Shown here: one piece after another, positions 37,676-45,485 of the stretch
How positions within the stretch are numbered: the stretch's first letter is position 1
Layout: each line of letters begins with the position of its first letter
NCBI RefSeq assembly: GCF_008039575.1
Contig: NZ_VDUY01000001.1
Span: 248,001 to 312,000 of the forward strand
DNA: 64,000 bases
Direction: 5' to 3'
DNA from: Zeimonas arvi
GTDB lineage: Bacteria > Pseudomonadota > Gammaproteobacteria > Burkholderiales > Burkholderiaceae_E
Made by a program: the position numbers and the translations under genes
The notes under the pieces: model-generated
The model's input: the letters and a program-made list of their open reading frames with translations, nothing else
Database searches by the model: none
What the model was told of the DNA's origin: nothing

Positions 37676-39968
37676 GTACCGCCGACTCTGGTTCCTGCTG
37701 ATCGCCGTCCTGGCGGTCACCTTCTCCCTGCTCGGCTACTACGGCGCCGAGGTCTACCGGGTCGCGCCGCCGATCCCGGCGCAGGTCGTGACCGCGTCGG
37801 GCGACAAGCTCTTCACGAAGGACGACATCCTCGACGGCCAGACCGCCTGGCAATCGGTGGGCGGCATGCAGCTCGGCTCGGTCTGGGGCCACGGCGCCTA
37901 CCAGGCGCCGGACTGGAGCGCCGACTGGCTGCATCGTGAGGTGGTCGCCTGGCTCGACCTTGCCGCGCAGGAGGAGCACGGCAAGGCCTGGGCCCGGCTC
38001 GACGCCGCGGACCGCGAGGCGCTGCGCTACCAGGCCCAGCTCGAGTACCGCGGCAACGACGTCGACCGCGCGACCGGCACGCTGACGCTGTCCGCGCGCC
38101 GCGCCGAAGCGATGCGTCAGACGGCCGACTACTACGGCCGCCTCTTCTCGGCCGATCCCGCGCTGCAGGGCACCCGCGAGAGCTACGCGATGAAGGAGGA
38201 CACGCTGCCGTCCGCCGAGCGTCGCCAGGACCTCACGCAGTTCTTCTTCTGGACCGCCTGGGCGGCCGCCACCGAGCGGCCCGACAGCGCGGCCACCTAC
38301 ACGAACAACTGGCCGCACGAGCCGCTGATCGGCAACGTGCCGACCGGCGAGAACGTGATGTGGTCGATCGTGAGCGTGGTGCTGCTGATCGCCGGCGTGG
38401 GCTTCCTGATCTGGGCCTGGGCATTCCTTCGGAAGGAGGAAGGCGAGCTGCCCAAGGCGCCCGCCAGCGACCCGCTGACCAGCTTCGCACTGACGCCCTC
38501 GCAGAAGGCGCTGGGCAAGTACCTGTTCCTGGTCGTGGCGCTGTTCGTGTTCCAGGTGCTGATCGGCGGCTTCACCGCGCACTACACCGTGGAGGGCCAG
38601 ACCTTCTACGGCATCGAGGTCTCGCGCTGGTTCCCGTACTCGCTGGTGCGCACCTGGCACATCCAGGCGGCGCTCTTCTGGGTGGCCACCGGCTTCCTGG
38701 CGGCCGGCCTGTTCCTTGCCCCGTTGATCAACGGCGGCAAGGATCCGAAGTACCAGAAGCTGGGCGTGGACGTCCTGTTCTGGGCGCTGGTCGTGGTGTG
38801 CGTGGGCTCCTTCGCCGGCAACTACCTGGCGATCGCGCAGATCATGCCCGAGCACCTGAACTTCTGGCTGGGCCACCAGGGCTACGAGTACGTGGACCTC
38901 GGCCGGCTCTGGCAGATCGGCAAGTTCGTCGGCGTGGCCTTCTGGCTCGTATTGATGCTGCGCGGCATGGTGCCGGCGCTGCGCCAGCCCGGCGACCGCA
39001 ACCTGCTCGCGCTGCTGGCCTCGTCGGTCATCGCGATCGGCCTCTTCTACGGCGCCGGTCTGTTCTACGGCGAGCGCACCCACATCTCGATCATGGAGTA
39101 CTGGCGCTGGTGGGTGGTGCACCTGTGGGTCGAGGGCTTCTTCGAGGTCTTCGCCACCACGGCGCTGGCCTTCATCTTCTCGACGCTGGGCCTGGTGTCG
39201 AAACGGATGGCCACCACCGCGAGCCTCGCATCGGCCTCGCTCTTCATGCTGGGCGGCGTGCCGGGCACCTTCCACCACTTGTACTTCTCCGGCACGACCA
39301 CGCCGGTGATGGCGGTGGGCGCGACCTTCAGCGCGCTCGAAGTGGTGCCGCTGGTGGTGCTGGGCCACGAGGCCTGGGAGAACTGGCGGCTGCGCGAGCG
39401 CGCCTCGTGGATGCAGAACCTGAAGTGGCCGCTCTACTGCTTCGTGGCGGTCGCCTTCTGGAACATGCTCGGCGCGGGCGTCTTCGGCTTCATGATCAAC
39501 CCGCCGATCTCGCTGTACTACATCCAGGGCTTGAACACGACCCCGGTGCACGCGCATGCGGCGCTGTTCGGCGTGTACGGCTTCCTCGCGCTGGGCTTCA
39601 CGCTGCTGGTGCTGCGCTACATCCGGCCGCAGATGGTGTTCGACGAGAAGCTGATGAAGGTGGCCTTCTGGTCGCTGAACCTGGGCATCGGGCTGATGAT
39701 CGCCACCAGCCTGCTGCCGATCGGCCTGTTCCAGTTCCACGCCAGCGCCACGGTCGGCATGTGGTACGCCCGCAGCGAGGAGTTCCTGCAGCAACCGCTG
39801 CTCGAGACGCTGCGCTGGGTGCGCACCTTCGGCGACGTGGTGTTCATCGTGGGCGCCGTGGCCATGGCCTGGCAGGTGGTCAGCGGCCTGCAGGGCCCGC
39901 TGCAGCCGGCCGCGGCTCCGGCACGCGCCGCGCGCGGCGGCAGGCTCGCCGAGGGCGGGCAGCAGTAA
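37668..39968 (+). CDS. norB: Quinol-dependent nitric oxide reductase qNor
   Basis: Single-subunit qNor of 766 residues, an inner-membrane haem/non-haem iron enzyme that reduces 2 NO to N2O with electrons from quinol. An N-terminal extension (residues about 30-240, replacing NorC) precedes a 12-helix haem-copper-oxidase-like core. Conserved blocks include WQSVGGMQLGSVWGHGAYQAPDWSADWLHRE, HYTVEGQTFYG, RTWHIQAALFWVATGFLAAGL, WWVVHLWVEGFFEVFATTALAF, GTFHHLYFSGTT and TPVHAHAALFGVYGFLALG, in which the metal-binding His and Glu lie. GGAGGT precedes ATG. It completes the NO-detoxification operon under NorR. Confidence 0.96.
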   Translation: MREYRRLWFLLIAVLAVTFSLLGYYGAEVYRVAPPIPAQVVTASGDKLFTKDDILDGQTAWQSVGGMQLGSVWGHGAYQAPDWSADWLHREVVAWLDLAAQEEHGKAWARLDAADREALRYQAQLEYRGNDVDRATGTLTLSARRAEAMRQTADYYGRLFSADPALQGTRESYAMKEDTLPSAERRQDLTQFFFWTAWAAATERPDSAATYTNNWPHEPLIGNVPTGENVMWSIVSVVLLIAGVGFLIWAWAFLRKEEGELPKAPASDPLTSFALTPSQKALGKYLFLVVALFVFQVLIGGFTAHYTVEGQTFYGIEVSRWFPYSLVRTWHIQAALFWVATGFLAAGLFLAPLINGGKDPKYQKLGVDVLFWALVVVCVGSFAGNYLAIAQIMPEHLNFWLGHQGYEYVDLGRLWQIGKFVGVAFWLVLMLRGMVPALRQPGDRNLLALLASSVIAIGLFYGAGLFYGERTHISIMEYWRWWVVHLWVEGFFEVFATTALAFIFSTLGLVSKRMATTASLASASLFMLGGVPGTFHHLYFSGTTTPVMAVGATFSALEVVPLVVLGHEAWENWRLRERASWMQNLKWPLYCFVAVAFWNMLGAGVFGFMINPPISLYYIQGLNTTPVHAHAALFGVYGFLALGFTLLVLRYIRPQMVFDEKLMKVAFWSLNLGIGLMIATSLLPIGLFQFHASATVGMWYARSEEFLQQPLLETLRWVRTFGDVVFIVGAVAMAWQVVSGLQGPLQPAAAPARAARGGRLAEGGQQ

Positions 39969-40018
39969 GGCGCCATTGCCTCCCTGACGTCGCCCGGACG
40001 GTCCCGGGCGGCGTGCTG

Positions 40019-40053
40019 GCCGCCGGTGCTCGCAGGAGCCCGGCGGCTTTTTT
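40019..40053 (+). terminator. Intrinsic terminator after norB
   Basis: An 8-bp stem GCCGCCGG / CCGGCGGC with a 13-nt loop, followed directly by a run of six T. It lies 51 nt after the norB stop. Confidence 0.9.
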
Positions 40054-40106
40054 GTTCGTCGTCATCGACGCGGGGGCGGCGCCCCGCGACCGGTCGCTGC
40101 GGCGCG

Positions 40107-40604
40107 CTACAGGAAGCGGTCGAGGATCTTGCGACTCGCGCGATCGAGCGCCTTCGGGTCGCGGATCAGGAAGTGCACGCCATGGCTGTCGGCGATCAGC
40201 AGCATGCCGCCCGCCAGCCGGCGGATGTGCTCCTCGCCGGACAGCACGAAACTCACGCCGCCGCGGTCAGTCGCCACGCTCCAGGTGCTGGGCGTCATGT
40301 AGCTGGACACCGAGACGATCGCGCGGATCTCGGGCATGAACTCGCGTCCGGAGAGTTCTTCGGCGATCAGCGCGGCAAGGTCGGCCGGCAACGCGGCCCG
40401 GTCGTCCACCCAGGCGAGCTCGTGGCCATCGGCGCTCATGATCGCCAACCCGGTGTCCGGCGACGAGATCGGGAAGGCTCGAACCGGCATCACGCCTTCG
40501 TGCGCGACGCCGTCAGCGCCAGTGAGCACCAGCCGGCCGAAACCGTCGCGCACCAGCGTGAAATCGCCGGTGCGGATCGCGTTCTCGTTCGTGCCGGTCG
40601 TCAT
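40107..40604 (-). CDS. Cyanophycin-cluster DUF1854 protein
   Basis: Protein of 165 residues of the DUF1854 family, repeatedly found with cyanophycin synthetases in beta- and gammaproteobacteria. Features are a start like FTLVRDGFGRLVLTGADG, the block VRAFPISSPDTGLAIMSADGHELAWVDD, and WSVATDRGGVSFVLSGEEHIRRL near the C-terminus. The role is unknown. The start overlaps the ABC transporter stop (ATGA 40601-40604), so it is translated together with it, on the strand opposite to the synthetases. Confidence 0.9.
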   Translation of the reverse strand: MTTGTNENAIRTGDFTLVRDGFGRLVLTGADGVAHEGVMPVRAFPISSPDTGLAIMSADGHELAWVDDRAALPADLAALIAEELSGREFMPEIRAIVSVSSYMTPSTWSVATDRGGVSFVLSGEEHIRRLAGGMLLIADSHGVHFLIRDPKALDRASRKILDRFL

Positions 40605-42940
40605 GCTTCCTCCCGCGCCGGAGACGGCAGCGTCTGCGCGGCCGCCTCGGCATCGGCCTCGGCCTGGCGCTGCTGCGCCTGGTAGAGCTTCCAGTAGGCG
40701 CCTTCGCGCGCGAGCAGCGCGTCGTGCGTACCCATCTCCACGATGCGGCCGCGGTCGAGCACCACCAGCCGGTCGGCGCGGCGCAGGGTGCTGAGCCGGT
40801 GCGCCACCGCGATCGTGGTGCGACCGCGCACCAGGTTGTCGAGCGCCTTCTGGATTTCCTTCTCGGTGGTGGTGTCCACCGACGAGGTGGCCTCGTCGAG
40901 GATCAGCACGCGCGGATCGATCAGCAGCGCGCGGGCGATCGAGATCCGCTGGCGCTCGCCGCCCGACAGCGACTGGCCGCGCTCGCCCACGACGGAGTCG
41001 TAGCCGTGCGGCAGGCGCAGGATGAACTCGTGGGCGTGCGCCGCGCGCGCCGCGGCCACGATCTCCTCGCGGCTCGCATCGGGCCGGCCGTAGGCGATGT
41101 TCTCGGCGATGGTCCCGAAGAACAGGAAAGGCTCCTGGAGCACCACGCCGATGCGCCGGCGCCAGTCCGCGATCGCCACCTTTCGCACGTCGATGCCGTC
41201 GACCAGGATCGCGCCCTCGCTCAGGTCGTAGAAGCGGCAGATCAGGTTCACCAGCGTGCTCTTGCCCGAGCCGCTGTGCCCGACCAGGCCGATCATCTCA
41301 CCCGGGGCGATCTCGAGGTTCAGGCCGCGGATCACCGCCCGGTTACCGTAGCGGAAGCCCGCGTCGCGCAGCGTGATGCGGCCCTGAACGTCGGCCAGCG
41401 GCACCGGATCGACGGGCTCCGGCACGTTGGACTGGTGGTCCAGGATGTCGAAGATCCGCTTGGCGCCGGCGGCCGCCTTCTGGGTCACCGACACGATCCG
41501 GCTCATCGAATCGAGGCGGATGTAGAAGCGCCCGATGTAGGCCAGGAAGGCGGTCAGCACGCCCACCGTGATCTCGTCGCGCGAGACCTGCCAGATGCCG
41601 AAGGCCCAGACGATGAGCAGCCCCACCTCGGTGAGCAGGGTCACCGTGGGCGAGAACAGCGACCAGACCCGGTTCACGCGATCGTTGACCGCCAGATTGT
41701 GCTGGTTGGCCGCGCGAAAGCGGGCCGCCTCGCGCTTTTCCTGCGCGAAGGCCTTGACCACGCGGATGCCGGGGATCGTGTCCGACAGCACGTTGGTGAC
41801 CTCGGCCCAGATCCGGTCGACCTTCTCGAAGCCGTGACGAAGCCGGTCACGCACCTGGTGGATCATCCAGGCGATGAAGGGCAGCGGCAGCAGCGTGACC
41901 AAGGCCAGCCAGGGCTCGATCGAGAACAGGATCGCCGAGGTCATCGCGATCATCAGCACGTCGGTCGCGAAGTCGAGCAGGTGCAGCGACAGGAAGACGT
42001 TGATGCGGTCGGTCTCCGCGCCGATCCGGGCCATCAGGTCGCCGGTGCGCTTCCCGCCGAAGTACTCGAGAGACAGCGAAAGCAGGTGCTCGTAAGTGCT
42101 GGTGCGCAGGTCGGCGCCGATCCGCTCGCTGACCAGCGCCAGGATGTAGGTGCGCGCCCAGCCCAGCGCCCAGGCCACCAGTGCCGCAGCCAGCAGCGCG
42201 CCCAGGTAGCCGGTGACCAGCGCGCGGTCGATCGGCTGGCCGTTCTGGTACGGGATCAGCACCTCGTCCATCAGCGGCATGGTCAGGTAGGGCGGCACCA
42301 GCGTCGCGGCGGTCGCGGCGAGCGTGAGCAGGAAGCCGCCGAGCAACTGCCAGCGATACGGGCGGGCGAAACGCCAGAGCCGGAACAGGGTCCAGGTGGA
42401 CGGCGCCTCGGTGGACTCGCCGTCGCAGCGCGGGCATTCCTCCGAGCCGGGCGGCAGCGGCGCGCCGCAACTCGCGCAGAGCGGCCTGGCGATCGGCGTC
42501 GGCGCCTTGCCTTCGCGCAGTTCGACGCAGGCGCGCTCCCAGGCCTCGACGAAACGCAGCATCGTGGCGTGATGGCCGATCGTGTAGCGCCACAGCGCCA
42601 GGCGCCCCCGCTCGTCGACCAGCTCGAGCGTGCCCACGCCGGCGTGGTCGTGGTGCCGCAGCGACCAGGACGGGTCGAGCGGCCAGGCCTGCCAGACGGC
42701 ATCGTCGGCGCCGCGGGCGAGCAGCCGCCGGTCGGTCAGCGCGAGCAGGCCTTCGGTGAAGCGCAAGGACGCGTCGAGATCGAGCACGAAGAAGGCCAGC
42801 AGGGTCTCGCCCCCGTCGAGCCCGGCGCCCAGCGGGCCGCGCCAACGCTCGGGGACCACCAACTCATGCGAGCGATCGCCGTGCGACTCGCGAACGGGCT
42901 CGGACGGGGCGATCGAAGAAATATGTTCGGAGGAATGCAT
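40601..42940 (-). CDS. Cyanophycin-associated ABC exporter (permease-ATPase fusion)
   Basis: Half-size exporter of 779 residues from ATG 42940. Residues 1-145 form a domain unlike ordinary exporters (LRFTEGLLALTDRRLLARG; PH-like). A zinc ribbon follows at about 153-173 (CASCG ... CPRCDG). Six membrane helices run from about 190 to 490, and the ATPase has Walker A GHSGSGKST (Lys560), signature SLSGGERQRISIARALLIDP and Walker B VLILDEATSSVD. This architecture is found beside cphA in many betaproteobacteria, with DUF1854 immediately downstream as here. The cargo is not known; cyanophycin precursors or dipeptides are guesses. Confidence 0.9.
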   Translation of the reverse strand: MHSSEHISSIAPSEPVRESHGDRSHELVVPERWRGPLGAGLDGGETLLAFFVLDLDASLRFTEGLLALTDRRLLARGADDAVWQAWPLDPSWSLRHHDHAGVGTLELVDERGRLALWRYTIGHHATMLRFVEAWERACVELREGKAPTPIARPLCASCGAPLPPGSEECPRCDGESTEAPSTWTLFRLWRFARPYRWQLLGGFLLTLAATAATLVPPYLTMPLMDEVLIPYQNGQPIDRALVTGYLGALLAAALVAWALGWARTYILALVSERIGADLRTSTYEHLLSLSLEYFGGKRTGDLMARIGAETDRINVFLSLHLLDFATDVLMIAMTSAILFSIEPWLALVTLLPLPFIAWMIHQVRDRLRHGFEKVDRIWAEVTNVLSDTIPGIRVVKAFAQEKREAARFRAANQHNLAVNDRVNRVWSLFSPTVTLLTEVGLLIVWAFGIWQVSRDEITVGVLTAFLAYIGRFYIRLDSMSRIVSVTQKAAAGAKRIFDILDHQSNVPEPVDPVPLADVQGRITLRDAGFRYGNRAVIRGLNLEIAPGEMIGLVGHSGSGKSTLVNLICRFYDLSEGAILVDGIDVRKVAIADWRRRIGVVLQEPFLFFGTIAENIAYGRPDASREEIVAAARAAHAHEFILRLPHGYDSVVGERGQSLSGGERQRISIARALLIDPRVLILDEATSSVDTTTEKEIQKALDNLVRGRTTIAVAHRLSTLRRADRLVVLDRGRIVEMGTHDALLAREGAYWKLYQAQQRQAEADAEAAAQTLPSPAREEA

Positions 42941-43185
42941 CGGGCGACCGGGCAACCGGGGGCAGGGGGGCCGGAAGGTCGGCAAGCGTACCGCATCGGA
43001 AGCGTAGCGAATCTGATCGAATCTGACAGATGTCGCACGCAATGAGGGCCGCTGCGAGGCTTGTCTCGGAATTGGAGCGATTCGCGCTCGAACCCGCGTC
43101 AGCCGGTAAACCGGTTCGCCGACACTCCGTTGAACACCCCTCGGGGCTCTTCCCGCATACAGGCCGCCAGGCCGGACTCGCAAAA

Positions 43186-45429
43186 GTGAAAAAGCGCTAC
43201 ATCGACATCCTCCAGCTGACCCACCTCCGCGGTCCCAGCATGTGGACCTACCCGCCGGTGATCGAGGCGCTGGTCGACATCGGCGAACTGGAAGACTTTC
43301 CGTCGAACACCCTGCCCGGGTTCTACGAGCGGCTGTCGACCTGGCTGCCCGGCCTGATCGAGCATCGCTGCAGCTACGGGGTCCGGGGCGGTTTCCTGCG
43401 GCGCCTGCGCGAAGGCACCTGGGCCGGACACGTGCTCGAGCACGTCACGCTCGAGCTGCAGAACCAGGCCGGCATGCCCGGCGGCTTCGGCAAGGCGCGC
43501 GAAACCTCCGAACGCGGCGTATACAAGGTCGTGGTCACCGCCTGGCACGAGAAGGTCACGGTTCCGGCGCTGTACTCGGCGCGCGACCTGATCATGGCCG
43601 CCATCGAGGACCGGGCGTTCGACGTGCCGGGCGCCATCGACACGCTGAAGGACCTGGCCGACGACGCCTGCCTGGGCCCGAGCACCGGTTGCATCGTCGA
43701 GGCCGCCCAGGAAGCGCTCAAGATCCCGGCCATTCGCCTGAACGACGGGAACCTGGTCCAGTTGGGCTACGGTTCCAGGCAGAAGCGGATCTGGACGGCC
43801 GAGACCGAGCTGACCAGCGCGATCGCCGAAGGCATCTCGCGCGACAAGGACCTGACCAAGCAGTTGCTGCAGACGGTCGGCGTGCCGGTTCCCGAGGGCC
43901 GCCTGGTGACCGATGCCGACGACGCCTGGGCCGCCGCCGAGGAAGTCGGCCTGCCGGTGGTCGTCAAGCCCTACGACGGCAACCACGGTCGGGGCGTGTT
44001 CACGAACCTGCGCACCCGCGAGCAGGTGGCCCGCGCCTGGGAAGTCGCTGCGGGGGAAGGCAGCGGCGTGATCGTCGAGCGCTTCGTCCTGGGCAACGAA
44101 CATCGCCTGCTGGTCGTCGGCGGCAAGCTGGCCGCCGCCGCGCGTGGCGAGCTGGCCTGGGTCACCGGCGACGGCGCCAACACGATCCGGTCGCTGATCG
44201 AGCTCCAGCTGAATTCCGACCCCCGTCGCGGCCGCACCGAAGACGCGCCGCTGAACCCGGTCCGGATCGACTCGGCCGCCCGCATCGAGCTGGCCAACCA
44301 GGGCTTCGAGCCCGACTCGATCCCGCCGGCCGGCAGCCGGGTGCTGATCCAGCGCAACGGCAACGTGGCGATCGACTGCACCGACGAGGTCCACCCCTCG
44401 GTGGCGGCAGCCGCCGCGCTGGCCGCCCGGACCGTGGGCCTGGACATCGCCGGCGTCGACCTGGTGGCCGAAGACATCTCGCGCCCGCTGCAGGAACAGG
44501 GCGGCGCGATCGTCGAGGTCAATGCCGGCCCGGGCCTGCTGATGCACCTCAAGCCCGCCGAGGGCAAGCCGCGCCCCGTGGGCCGCGCGATCGCCGATCA
44601 CCTGTTCCCCGAAGGTGAATCCGGCCGGATTCCGGTGGTCGGGATCACCGGCCGCCGCGGCACCACCGCCATCGCCCATCTGGTCGAGCGGATGCTCCGC
44701 CTGTCCGGCCAGCGCACCGGCCTGGCCTGCGCCGATGGCCTGTATCTCGCCGAGCGCCAGCTCGAGCAGCGCGACTGCACCGACTTCGAGTCGGGTCGCC
44801 GGCTGCTGGTCAATCGCGCGGTCGACGCGGCGGTGATCGAGAACACCGCCCGCACGATCGCCGAAGAAGGTCTCGCCTACGACCGCTGCGCGGTCGGCGT
44901 GGTCACCAGCGTGGAACTGGCCGACGCCCTGCCCGGACGCGACATCCTCGAGCTCGATCAGGTGTACAGCCTGCTGCGCACGCAGGTCGACGTGGTCCTG
45001 ACCGACGGCGCCTCGGTGCTCAACGCCGCCGATCCGATGGTGGCGCGGATGGCATCGCTCAGCGACGGCGAGGTGATCTTCTACGCGGCCAACCCGACCC
45101 TGCCGGCCATCGACGGCCACCGCGCGCGCGGCGGCCGCTCGGTCCACACCCGCGACGGCCTGATCGTGCTGGCCACCGGCGGCGAGGAGATCATCCTCAC
45201 CCGCCTGGCTTCGGTGCCCTCGCTCGAAGGCGCCGACGAACCGGCCGTCGAGCCGGTGCTGGCCGCGGTTGCCGCCGCCTGGGCGCTGGGCCTGAGCACC
45301 GAGCTGATCCGCTCGGCGATCGAGACCATCGAGCCCGCGCCGGCCACCGGCGTGGCCCCGGCCGTCCCGGTTCGCGCCGCGGTTCCGGCCGCCGCCGAAC
45401 CGGCGCCGGCCGATCGCGCGCTGGCCTGA
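43186..45429 (+). CDS. cphA': Cyanophycin synthetase paralog CphA' with degenerate Mur-ligase half
   Basis: Protein of 747 residues from GTG 43186, chosen because the conserved N-terminus (YIDILQLTHLRGPSMWTYPPVIEA) starts there. The N-domain is followed by an ATP-grasp domain (about 215-470) with VVVKPYDGNHGRGVF and GAIVEVNAGPGLLMHL. The Mur-ligase-like part begins near 480, but its P-loop reads GITGRRGTTA (486-495) with no Lys, and the DYGHNPDA motif and most of the glutamate-ligase subdomain are absent. CphA adds Asp with the ATP-grasp and Arg with the Mur half, so this copy could do at most the first step, or act as a partner of the complete CphA 56 bp downstream. Confidence 0.92.
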   Translation: MKKRYIDILQLTHLRGPSMWTYPPVIEALVDIGELEDFPSNTLPGFYERLSTWLPGLIEHRCSYGVRGGFLRRLREGTWAGHVLEHVTLELQNQAGMPGGFGKARETSERGVYKVVVTAWHEKVTVPALYSARDLIMAAIEDRAFDVPGAIDTLKDLADDACLGPSTGCIVEAAQEALKIPAIRLNDGNLVQLGYGSRQKRIWTAETELTSAIAEGISRDKDLTKQLLQTVGVPVPEGRLVTDADDAWAAAEEVGLPVVVKPYDGNHGRGVFTNLRTREQVARAWEVAAGEGSGVIVERFVLGNEHRLLVVGGKLAAAARGELAWVTGDGANTIRSLIELQLNSDPRRGRTEDAPLNPVRIDSAARIELANQGFEPDSIPPAGSRVLIQRNGNVAIDCTDEVHPSVAAAAALAARTVGLDIAGVDLVAEDISRPLQEQGGAIVEVNAGPGLLMHLKPAEGKPRPVGRAIADHLFPEGESGRIPVVGITGRRGTTAIAHLVERMLRLSGQRTGLACADGLYLAERQLEQRDCTDFESGRRLLVNRAVDAAVIENTARTIAEEGLAYDRCAVGVVTSVELADALPGRDILELDQVYSLLRTQVDVVLTDGASVLNAADPMVARMASLSDGEVIFYAANPTLPAIDGHRARGGRSVHTRDGLIVLATGGEEIILTRLASVPSLEGADEPAVEPVLAAVAAAWALGLSTELIRSAIETIEPAPATGVAPAVPVRAAVPAAAEPAPADRALA

Positions 45430-45485
45430 CCCGTCGGCCCGACCCCCATCGCCGCCCTGCCCTTCCCCAGCGGAACCCCCCACGC